From Parachlorella kessleri (taxonomy: Eukaryota > Chlorophyta > Trebouxiophyceae > Chlorellales > Chlorellaceae): a DNA stretch of 22,960 bases. The notes under the pieces were generated by a model. That model worked only from the letters and a program-made list of their open reading frames with translations, was not told the DNA's origin and searched no databases. Each line of letters begins with the position of its first letter. The first letter of the stretch is position 1. Positions 10,701 to 20,800 of this stretch are shown here, piece by piece. The stretch is from NCBI GenBank assembly GCA_001598975.1, contig BBXU01001607.1:1-22960 (forward strand). The letters run 5' to 3'. The position numbers and the translations under genes are program-made.

Positions 10701-13700
10701 CAGGAGCTGGCCTCCTTGAAGTGGCACCAACAGCCGCAGTGGCTGAAGCAAATGCAGAACGCCCTGCACCAGCAGCAGCAGCATCAGCTGCAGCACTTAA
10801 AGGCTTGGCAGCAACAGCACGTGGCCACACGGCTTGCCATGCAGCCTGCCTCGGCAGCGTTGGCTCAGCAGCACACCATGGCCGTGCATGCTGGTGGGGT
10901 TGGCTGGCCACTGCAGGTGGCAAGTGGCCCCGTTGTCATCACAGCACCGCAGGTCAGGGCGAGCTGTGCGGCAGCTGGGGCAAACCCAAGACCTGCTGGA
11001 GCAGCGGCCGCTGGCATGCGGGCAGCGGGGGCGACGATTGCTCCTCCTGCCGGGACACCAGCCGCCACCGCAGCAGCAGCAGCAGTGCCAGGTGCTGTAG
11101 CAGCAGCCAGCGCGTCTGGGGTTTCAGCTACTTGTGCAGTGGCAGGGGGGTTTGCCAGGCAGCCTGCCGGTCTGACCAGGGACGACCCACCGCAGGGCAG
11201 GGAGTCAAGTTTGTGTGCGGACAGGGCACCCACGGTCCCCAGCCTTAGCGAGCCAGCCTCAGCCCCTGTTGCGGCACCTGCGGGCACTCTTGCCACGCCC
11301 CTTGTGGCACCAGCAGCACCAGCAGCAGCTCTGGAGGAGGCTGCAGCCATCTCTGCGGCTCCGGCCCACCTCAGGGGCCCAACCCTCGGGTCTGCCAGCC
11401 TGCAGGCAGGCGGGGCTGGTGGAGGGGATGCTGGATCAGATACCCTGGAAGAAGGGGAGATCCTCGACGATCCAGCGCCTCTGCGTGGCGCCTCGGCTGC
11501 CGGGCCTGGGCTTAGTGCTGGCGCCACTGCCCCTGCTGCTGTGGCTAGCCCAACTCCGCCCGCAGGCCTTGCAGCCCCGACGGCACCTGATGGCAGCTCG
11601 CCTGCCACCTGCAACGCAGCCCCGTCTGCCCCCAATGGCAGTGCGCCTGCGACCAGCACTGCAGCAGCACACGGCTGGGTTGCGGGGCCGGCTCCTGTCC
11701 AGGGGCCGCCTCCTGAGGCTCCGTTCAGGCCAGGCGATGCGGTGGAGGCCATGCCTAGAGACCGCTTGGGTCGCTGGTACGAGGGCAGGGTGCTCCAGGT
11801 AAGGTTGCGGCTTGTTGCCGCTACGACAGTCGGGGCTTCAGGAGGGGGTATGCTGCCATGCGTTACAGTAGAGGTGACGTGGTGTGGTTTGCTTGTTCAG
11901 GGGCTCAGCTGGGTAGATGGCAAGCCGAGACTCCGTAGAAGCACCCCTTCTTACATGTTCGTGTCTCTGACATGGCCTGCCACAAAAGGGTGACATGCCA
12001 TGCACCTAAGTTGCCAGGGCGGGACCAGCACCCAGGCACTGCCCCAAGCGGGGCACAGGCGATGCTGACCTTGTTGAACCTGTGCTTGGGCAGGTGGAGT
12101 TGGGGACTCCCGAGGAGGGAGGCTGGCGGCTGCTGGTGCACTTCCCTGCCGGCAGCCCGCTCACAACGGCCGCTACAAGCAGTGGTGCGTCGCAGGAGTG
12201 GGTACCCCTTGTGAGCCACCAGGAGGCGGGTGGTGGTGGCTCCTCACCCATACTTCGGGTCAGGTGAGGCCTTTGCAAGGGCAAGCTCCTGCTTCCGAGA
12301 TGCTGTTGTTAGTGGCTAGATCCAGGCTGGTTGGTGCTGGTTGGTGATACCTTACAATGCATTGCGAAGGAACGGAGTCGCTCCAGAGCAGGCGGGAGAT
12401 CTGGCTGACTATACCTGCCGGTCCACTCTGCAAGGCACACAGAGCAGTGCGGTGTTGTGTGTGATATATCGTTGGTCACTGACCTGGAACTGATCCGCGC
12501 TGGTCACATTGCAGGCCCAAGCTGGTGCCCCTGCTGGCTGGTGGGCACAAGTGCGTGGTGGTGGGCCAGGAAGTGGAGGTACGTGACTTAGCATAGTGCG
12601 CATCCATAATGCCCCCGAGGCGACTGTTGAAGAACTTTGGGCCATGGCAGGGAGGGTTAATGCTGGTCGATGTCTTCTTTGGGTGTAAATTGGTTCCGCG
12701 GAGGGGTCAGGGTGGCGGGCGAGCTGGGGTGGGCAACCCTGCAGTCTGTGCCAATGCGGCACACATATCTGTTGTATACTGCAGAGGTTGTTGAGTTCCA
12801 CACTAACAGCTACTTGATTTAAGGTTGCAGGTCCCTGCGCTGCATGCGTGGTGGCCTGCTGTGGTGCGCAGCATTAGTGAGAGCACGGTCGAGGTGGAGT
12901 ACCTCCAAGCCCCGCCCGCCATCGCGGGTGAGTCCCTTCCTCGGGCACTGCCATGGCAGTTGTTGTGTTGTTGTGCCATGGCAGGCCCGCGATTGGTGTA
13001 GGGAAGCGTGACTGGGGTAGGGAAGCATGGCAGCCTGGTACCCAAGCATTGCGCCCTGCACAGTGCCTGGCCGGAGTGCTTACTGCCCGTCCTGCCTGCA
13101 GGCTCTGGGAGGCGCTGGTGGCCTGTCAGCATCCACCACGTCCGCAAGCCGCCACAGCCGCCGCCGTATGCCGCGCAGCTGATGAGCAGAGGGCAGCCCG
13201 CTGCCACACCTAGCCTACCTGCAGCCGCAACTGCTGCGGATGATACCCAGTCCACTGCCCATGCAGCCACAGCTGCCGCTGATGATACCCAGTCCACTGC
13301 CCATGCAGCCCGCCAACCTGTGGGTGTAGCCCTAGAGGAGGAGGCGCTTGCAGCCTCAGCAGGGGCGACTGCCGTGGGTGGCGCTGCTGCAGCCTCGGCC
13401 CGAGATGGCAGGCCTGCCAGCTTGGCGGTGGCGGCTGTTCTGGGGGGAGACCCTCCACGGCCTGCGCATGGAGGAGGGCAATGGCCGGCTCAGTACGAGC
13501 AGGCGCAGCGCGAGCAGGGGCACCAAGCACAGCACGATGAGGAAGCGCAGCAGCAACATGCTCCTGTGGTGCTGCAGCATGGGAACCAGACAGTGGACGG
13601 GGCAACCGATGCACCCCTCCTTCTGTGCGCCCCTGTTGTAAGTGACTCCCGGGCGCACCTGCTACACCTGCTCCCTCCCGCCCAGGGAACCCCCAGGCTG

Positions 13701-13919
13701 TGCCGGCTCCTGCGGCAGGCGCTCACCCCGCATGAACCCCAGCTTGGGTCCCTGCTGAGCCCAGAGCAGCAGCGCCAGGGAGGCGGCTTGCTGCCGGAAG
13801 GGGCAAGGGTCCTCACAGCGGACGAGGAGGCAAGCCTGCTGGATGCCCTGCCGCCGGCCCAGGGGACGCCCAGGCTGTGCCAGTTGCTGTTGCGGGCCCT
13901 AACCCCCAAGGTGTCGTAA
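4800..13919 (+). CDS. Giant PHD finger and Tudor/Agenet chromatin-reader-like protein
   Basis: Predicted exons: 4800-4947, 5065-5150, 5210-5461, 5782-8031, 8273-8533, 8949-11798, 12094-12263, 12515-12578, 12831-12927, 13102-13919. All phases match and the product is 2331 residues. Residues 17-65 are a PHD finger (C4HC3): CLAC, CDRC, H43..C46, then WLCWAC, the zinc ligands of a histone-tail reader. A CGRCLC cluster (105-110) and a Tudor-like strand segment follow (about 115-215). Exon 4 (750 codons) and exon 6 (950 codons) are mostly Gln/Ala/Pro/Gly-rich and likely disordered. Exon 5 opens with PPKRRKL (about 915-921), a classical nuclear localisation signal. Near the end are two Agenet/Tudor-like modules: RPGDAVEAM..RWYEGRVLQ (about 1926-2005), and HAWWPAVVRSI..VEVEYL plus RRWWPVSIHHVRK (about 2030-2078). 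The C-terminal 270 residues carry small repeats. Intron 2 is only 59 nt; a more T-rich acceptor at 5261 would break phase, so that junction is the weakest. The start is the first ATG after an in-frame stop. Likely nuclear; no specific orthologue recognised. Confidence 0.75.
5964..6090 (+). repeat. CAG/GAG trinucleotide-rich tract (poly-Gln/Glu) in exon 4
   Basis: Interrupted CAG and GAG runs encode a Gln-rich then Glu-rich segment within the first long exon of the PHD gene. Such tracts are usually disordered and length-variable. Confidence 0.7.
8282..8308 (+). other. Basic nuclear localisation signal in exon 5 of the PHD gene
   Basis: The peptide PPKRRKLSGKG lies a few codons after the AG acceptor at 8271-8272. 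It fits the monopartite PKKRK-type NLS consensus. Import is inferred from the motif and agrees with the histone-reader domains. Confidence 0.6.
9540..10830 (+). repeat. Long Gln/Ala repeat domain in exon 6 (CAG/GCA-rich)
   Basis: Dense CAG/GCA codons encode poly-Gln blocks (about 9556-9577 and 9618-9640). A long run of loosely repeated SSAQQA, AAQQAVV and VQQA units follows (about 10390-10690). At about 10128-10182 a 27-bp unit encoding GTVPAAAGA occurs twice in tandem. The reading frame stays open on the + strand throughout. Confidence 0.75.
11723..12927 (+). other. Tandem Agenet/Tudor-like modules of the PHD gene
   Basis: Exon 6 ends with RPGDAVEAM....RWYEGRVLQ and exon 7 continues with a β-strand-like segment ending EWVPLV. 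Exons 8-10 encode EVEVPALHAWWPAVVRSI, TVEVEYL and RRWWPVSIHHVRKP. The order W(W/Y)xAxV, then VEYxx, then a closing basic strand is the Agenet pattern, a plant-expanded Royal-family fold that binds histone tails or methyl marks. Family membership is judged by eye; a profile search would settle it. Confidence 0.55.
13239..13310 (+). repeat. 30-bp perfect direct repeat, 42-bp period, in exon 10
   Basis: Copies at 13239-13268 and 13281-13310 are identical and encode DDTQSTAHAA twice. The period is a multiple of three, so the frame is kept. Confidence 0.9.
13671..13907 (+). repeat. Duplicated 20-codon motif at the C terminus of the PHD gene
   Basis: Copies at 13671-13730 and 13848-13907 (177 nt apart) both encode LPPAQGTPRLC followed by an LL-containing helix and ALTP. 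The protein identity is high (16-17 of 20), while several third positions differ. The second copy ends four codons before the stop. Confidence 0.9.
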
Positions 13920-14840
13920 ATTCCTGTATAACTGCTCAGCGAAGAGAGCCAAGGGATACCTGGGTCTGCCACCAGCTGTGTTGGACTAGCAGGCAGATGC
14001 AATAAATTGGCCGTGCGCGTCTTTAGGCTTTAACTGGGAGGGATGCATGCAAAATTGCAGCATCTGGACGAGATTTGCACGCCATTGTGTGGGATGTTGC
14101 CGAGAGTATGATGTGCTGCCTTTACGAGAGCTGAGGTGAACTGACCCGTTTTCCATCCTCGCATGCCCAAACGATGATTGAGGATTCTGATCCGCAACAG
14201 GTACTGCTCTCTACCCTTCTGTAGCAGTGTTGGTTGTTGCTCCATCTCATGGTCCTGCTTGTAGCACTTTGCCGCTGTCCTTGGTTTTTGCTGTAAGTGT
14301 CGTCTGGCTTTCCAGAATCATGTGCCTCGATCTCAACAGCATACCCAGGGTCCCAGAACAGTTTTACTCTTCCTAATGGATGCTGTATTGATTACTCCCC
14401 ATGGTTATGGGCAGCGTAACCCTGCACACTGATCTCATGCTGCGCGCGAAAGATAACTAACTACATGATTAACGCGGACAGCCAAACAGCGCACTATTTG
14501 GGTCAATGGCTCGCTACTACTAGTAAACTGTAGAATGCACAGGACGACAAGCATGCCTGTACCGAGGGAGCAGCCTGGGAGCTGCAACCCATTACCATAG
14601 ACCCCAGCCTGTTCTTTCTGCCTGATAACTAAACCCATGTCGACTGACACAAGACAGCCACGAGATACCCTACCTACAAAGCCTAGACTATTGCATGCCG
14701 CACTGCACTCACCTAGGCCTACGCCTAGGAACAGCTCTACTTCAAAAGCCGCCCCACACTGTGGCATACCAATGCCATACCAAGGCCCAATCATCCTCTA
14801 CCTCTACTGCTAAAGGCACACGACCAAGCATCTCCGCTAC
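13920..14840. other. Tail-to-tail intergenic region between the PHD gene and BRF1
   Basis: This holds the 3' UTRs of two convergent genes. On + there is AATAAA at 14001-14006 and TGTAA at 14292-14296, the latter the better green-algal poly(A) candidate for the PHD gene. I found no TTACA (minus-strand TGTAA) between 14297 and 14840 for BRF1. A 7-bp inverted repeat with a 4-nt loop (CCTAGGC/GCCTAGG) lies at 14712-14729. No coding segment recognised. Confidence 0.55.
14292..14296 (+). terminator. Candidate poly(A) signal TGTAA for the PHD gene
   Basis: TGTAA lies about 370 nt after the stop at 13919 and is the first exact match downstream. Its use is inferred. Confidence 0.4.
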
Positions 14841-17800
14841 CTACGAGAAACGCACCCTCTTTCCCCCAGCCTTAGCCCCCCCAGCGGGGTCCCGCAGGGA
14901 TCCCAGAGGCCTGCTGGCGCCGGCGCCGGCGCCAGCAAAGCTGCCTCCGAGGGCGCCAAGCCTGCCGGAGGGGGGCGCCGCTCCTCCCAGGCCCCCTCCC
15001 AGGCCGGAGCTGAGGAAGCCGCCAAGGCCTGTAGAGAGGGGGGGGGGGGGAGGTAAGCCGAAAGAGTGCCGAACAGTGTGGGTGACCAGTAGAAATACTT
15101 ACTGCCCCTCACCAACCCAGGGTGCCAGGGATGCAGTCGGTGGGAACGGCAGTGCTGACAGTTCATACTGCATGGAGGCTCTCATGTCCGCATGCTTTGT
15201 CCATCTACACATGCAAGTTCCAGACCCTCCCTCTGGTCGACTGACCCGTCACCTCCCAACCCCACCCACCAACATGAGGTCATCCAGCATCGCTTCGCCC
15301 ATGCCCATCAACATGTAATGACTGCATAGACCGTGGCCCGGAAAACCTTACACGGTCCACCACCACTGCCTAGCAGGCGGGGCCCCTCCCAGCTTCCTTC
15401 CAGCGCTTGCGTCCAGCGAGCAACTTGTCTCCCTCGCTACCACCACAATACCTTCCTGTCAGTGCAGTCCGCCCCTTATCTCTTTGTTCACACTTCCTGC
15501 CACCCTTACAATACCTTCCAACCCTGCCACCCTTTCTAATACCTTCCAAAGCTCCGCGCACCCACCTCCGCTGCCCAGCAGGCCCCGCTTGCGCCCCCTC
15601 TCTGCCTCCAGCGCCTGCGCCTGGCGGGCCGCCTTTGCCCCCGCCTGCGCCTCCTGCGCCGCCTCCCTCTCCCGCAGCTCGCTCCGCACCGCGGCAGCAG
15701 CGCTGGCGCCGCCGTCCTCCTCGCCTGCATTACAGAGACAGAAAGGGCTTCAACAACACATGGGAAGTGAGGGCTGTAGTAGGGAAGCAGTGCAGCCCGC
15801 TTGCGCGACATCTGTAGCACACACATGCGCCTGCAGAGTTCAACACATCCAGGGGCACATACACACAAGCACAGTATAAGCCAGCGTAGAAATATACTTT
15901 CGCGGCTCGCAAGGACACCACAGGTTTGCCGCATGCTTCCTTGACATTTGCAGCACACGTCCAACTGGCGGCTACAGAAATTACAATCAGGCAGACCAGC
16001 CAAGTTTGGGCAGTCCGCTCCTCAGCACACTTGCCCACCCCACGCCTGCACAGTTGGCCCCCCCCCTGGAAGCATCTGCCAGCCCCACTGCTCTCAACTC
16101 TATATGACAAAACTGACCAAAAACCGAAGTCTGCGGCGGCCCTGCCTTTCGCACGGCTATGCTTTGCATGACCCGCCCACCAGCTTCTCCTCTACAGGCC
16201 CCCTGGCCGTCACCCGGTGCAACACTTGCTATACAAAACACATATTATAAAAACACATACAGATATTACATAATGGGTATATGCCTCTATATCAACGAGA
16301 GAAGAAGCAAGCAACAACATCACCCCTCACACCTCATCCCTTGCACGCCCCAAAGTCACCCCAACCCACCGTCCTCCCCGCCCTCCTCGCCCTCCCCGCC
16401 GCCGCCCGAGCCGTCCTCAAACAGCTCCGCCAGCACGCTGTAGTTGATCTTGCTGCTCAGCTTCTTGTGGTCCAGCATGCGCAGCGCGGCCTGCAGGGAG
16501 GGTGGCAGCACAGCGCAGCAGGCTCAGCACACAGCAGGAGACGTTCCTTGATCCAAGTGACCAGGCGTAGCGCAGCAAGACAAGGAGCGGGCCAAGGCCA
16601 ACCCCTGCTGCTGCCACAGACACTTTATGTGCTTTTGGCTTTTGTGATGCGGGCGCTGTGGCAACCCCTGACAGCTGTAGCAGCACCCCCTTGGCCTGAC
16701 CAATGCCAACACGAAGCAAGTTGGTCATAAAAGGTGGCCAGGGGCGGCACACACACCTCCTGGGGCGTCTCGGCCGGGGGCAGCTCTTCCCCCGCACCCC
16801 CCTTCTTGCTCTTGCTGCCGCTGGGACGCCCCCGCTTCCGCTTGTACTCGATGCCAGCAGCTGCCGCGGCCTCGGCCTCTGCGTCCTCCTCGGAGCGGGC
16901 ACGCTCAGCTGTATAGCGCAGCGCAGAGCAGAGCAGGAGGTCACGAGGCACAGCAGGGCATGACGGAGCAGCCAAGCCTGGCAGGCAGAGTTGCGGCGGC
17001 TCTCTGGGCGCTACCCATACAGTGCGCACGGGCAGCTGCACCAAGCACTGCATGTGGTAATGCAGGCTGGCTGGGCAAAGCACAGCACAGCGGGACAAAA
17101 CAGCAGCTGCTGTCTTGGGCGGCAGCCTGCAAATGCAGCTGGCAACACATCCCCTGAAGGCAGACAAGTCACAGGCACAGACATGGCAGGTGCAGACACC
17201 CCTCTGCCTCCGTGGCTGCCGCCTTGACGGCCTGCCTCCGCCAGCCAGTCTGCTGCTCCGTAAATCCAGGGACTGACTGACCCCAGAGATATGTTCGGTA
17301 TATGTATCCCATGGCTGGATACACACTTAGGCAACCTATCTCCCCTGTCATCTAGCATTTGGCCATGGGATCCAGGTCTTGCTCATGGGGTGGCCAGCCG
17401 GGAACTGCTCACCTGCCTCCCGCGCCGCCTGCTTTGCTGCCTGCTTCTCCAGCCAGTCAGCGTTCATCAGGTTCCAGATCTCCTCCTTCACCGCCACCTG
17501 CACGCAAAGTGCAGCCCAGCCAGGGAAACAACAGTGCTTGAACCGCTGCTACGTGAAACATCCCTTGGGTCCTGCTTTTAATCAACACTCTCTCCTGCAG
17601 GAGCACAACTCCCGCAACAGATGGGCATAGCCGCATGCAGAAGCCCATCCCGTCAGCCGCTGTCGCGAAAATGACTACAGGCACCACACAATGCTGCTCC
17701 AGCTGCTGCTGCCGCCAGTGCTGGTGTGCAGGACCACAGCCCTAGGGGGCACAACCCAGCCTCTCACACACACAGACACACCCCTGACAGGAGGGCAACT

Positions 17801-20800
17801 CCCACCTCCGCCTCCTCAGCAATGTAGGCCCCAATCTCGGTGTCGCTGATGTCGGACAGCCCCCCATCCTCCTCCTGCGCCTCCCCCCCTGCCGCCTCCA
17901 CCGCCACGACGGCCCCGCCGTCCCGGCCAGCCCCAGCCCCAGCCTCTGCCTCCGTGGGTGCTGCCGCTGCCGCTGCTGCTGGGGCCGCTGCTGCTGCTGC
18001 TTCTGCTTCTGCTGTTTCTGCCGAGGGCTCACCCTCGCCCTCGCCTGTATCAACATTCACAGCTGGTAAAACTGGGTCGGCCCCACCACCACCAGTTGCT
18101 GCTGCCGCCGCTGCCACTGGTGCGGTAGCGCAGGCATCCTGCACTTGTTGTTGCTGCGGCTGCTGGAGAAGTGGCTCGGCTGAGCCTGGCTCAGCGGCGC
18201 CTGCTGCACCTGCTGCTGCTGCTGGGGTGGGCTCCGCGCCGGGTTCCTCTGTCCCCTGCTCGCTCTGTTGTGTTGCGGGAGCCGCGGCCTCCCCCTGTGG
18301 GGCGGTGGAAGGACCCGGCAAGGCCGGGCTCTCACTTATAGCATCGCCTGCCTGCTGCTGCTGCCCCTGCTGCTGCTGCTGCGCAGGCTCCGCAGCCGTT
18401 GCCTCTGCCGCCGCGCCCTGCTTGCGCCGGACCGGCTGCTTCTTCTTCCTCCCGCCCTCGGCGGCCACAGCGCCCCCAGCACCATCACCGTCAGCTTCGG
18501 CAGCAGCAGCAGCTCCGCCATCGACTCCTGCTTTGCCGCCGCCCTCACCCAGCAGGGCTGCAAAGGGCTGCATCTCCCTGCCCTCCAGGGCGTGGGCCAT
18601 CTCGTCAGCAATGGCCGCCTCCTCCCGGTCGTACGCGGTAGCGCCTGCGCCTGCGCCCGCCTGCCCTTCCTCTGGCACATCGCCTGCGGGCAAGGCTGTT
18701 TGGTGGGACGAGGGGGAGGAGGGGCCGGGGAATCCTCCCAGGCCGGGTGGAAGAAGCCGCGAAAACTTTTGATGTCACAAGTCACAGGGGACATGCCAGG
18801 AGTGGTGCCACCAGAGGGGGTGCCACTTGGCCCTTACACCGGGTACATGCCAGGCCCATTCGCCCGCCATTAAAACTGTCAGCACCAGGTACCCCTCCAG
18901 GGCATCAAAAGCACCACCTGCAGTCGCCAGCAGTGGTCAAGTACACCGCCAGGAGCCTTACAAGCTACCAAAGCGCCCCATCCTCCACCCCCACCCTTGT
19001 ACATGCCTGGTGCCGGCAGCGCCAGCAGGGGTCCGCCAGAGCCGCCGCCCAGGTCACCCCCTTCCAGCAGCCGCTGTGCCGCCTCCTCTGCTTCGGCCGC
19101 TGCCTGCAGCTGAGCCTTCTCTGCCTCCTGCAAACATACCCGAGCACAGCAAGATCAGGGCACAACAAGCATCACTTACAGGAGTGTGTCCCACTTCCTC
19201 AACGCCCTGGACTTGCTTTCATCTGCTCAAAGTGGGCTCCCCCCATGCCAACTGCTCAGAGTGGGCTGCCCCCATGCCAACTGCTCAGAGTGGGCTGCCT
19301 CTATGCAACTGTTCAGAGTGGACCGCCCCCATACCAACTGCCCATAAGCCTAGCCAAGCAGAGAGTCTCCACAAGATCCTCGCTTCCCTTTTCACTATGA
19401 ACTTCTATAGAGGCCGGTGGAGCCCGGTTTGCCTCCTCACTGCTCACCAGCTACCCTCAAGCAGGTGCCAGCTACCCAGAGGAAGCAGCCTGCCTGTCAC
19501 GCGTCACTCTGGAGCCAGCGGTCCCAGCTCTATGGCTGGCGCCAGGGGCCACCGCCAGACAGGCTGCACCACACTCACGACCTCGCCCTACTGCAAGCCT
19601 TGTGCCGGCAGGTCAAGCCACCAAGGATTACCCCCTGCCAGGCCAGTGGGGACCCATCCTTTGGCACTCTAACTAGAAAAAGAAGGAGAACGTGCCTGCT
19701 GCTCCCGCAGGCGTGCCGCTTCGAAGGCGGGCGGGTTGGCACCGGCGTACATGCCGCCCGTGGCCGCAAAAAACTCCAGGAAGCAGGCCTTGCACATGCC
19801 GTGCGCAAAGTGTGCCTCTCCCCTGCCTGTGCACAGGCAGGGGGGGGTCCAGGGCGGAGGGTGGCATACAGTGCACATGCCACCGAACTAGTCACGCGCT
19901 GTGTTTTTCTGGAGACTCCGTGATATCTATAGTGCTGAGGCCTGGGTACCAGATAGCCCCTCACAAAGCCGCAGCTCTTTCTAGCAGCCCAGCCTTTCCA
20001 TCGACAGTCATGAGCGGGCCCCCTCCCCCGCAGCTATCACTTCATTCCTTTCACCAAGATTATTTTGTCCCTTTGCCTGGGTTGGTGCGTCCCTCCCCTC
20101 CCCCCCTCCCTCCCTCACAACCCCCACTTCGGGCGCCCCCCCCCCCCACCACACACACCCCTCAACCAAGGTGCAGTCAGAGGTAGCCCAGATGCCATGC
20201 CTGTGCTCGCAGCCAGCATCATGCACCAACACCCCTTAAACCAGTATGCGGTCAGTTGGCACAGGTACCCGTCAGCCAACGACTCACGCCTGTGCTCGCA
20301 GCCGTACTCCAGCATGGCTGTGGGCACTTGGGCGGGCTGGGAGGCCTCGATGGCCTGCCGCTCCTGGCTGTCGATGGCCGCAACTTGCTTCTGCAGCAAG
20401 AAGGGCGCAGGGGAGGCAGCAAGAGGCCGGCGGCTGTAGGGGGAGCTAGACGCGTTGCAGACAAAACCTAACAGAGGCCTGGCAAAAGGTTGGACCGGCT
20501 AAGATCTGCTCCCTCTCCTGCTTGCATTGCATTTGTGGTAACAGGCAGGGTACAGGGAGACATCTCAGGCAGCCCCTTTCTGATGACATGGATGTGAGCA
20601 CACCCCTGGTGGCCCCTTCTTGCACAACAGAGCTGTGTTACTGAAGATAAGGATACACGCCACCTCCATCCCTTACAGTAGGCTGCCATGCACACGTCAC
20701 CTCTGACATCATCAGTGTCGGTTTGTGCTCACACCAAACAGAATGATGAATGCAGACAGTCACGCAACGAGACGCATTTCCCCTGCCCAGGGCTAACTGC

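Noticed and set aside
9115..11752. Minus-strand open frames (440 and 295 codons) opposite exon 6
   Set aside because: Same reason: Leu/Ala-rich shadows of CAG/GCA codons with no motif.
12819..13061. Short palindromes such as CTGCCATGGCAG near 12950
   Set aside because: They are short, intronic and expected by chance in sequence of this composition.
17840..18772. 310-codon + strand open frame rich in Ala/Ser/Cys
   Set aside because: It is antisense to the low-complexity BRF1 exon, whose frame runs into the conserved [11 protein letters not shown] block.
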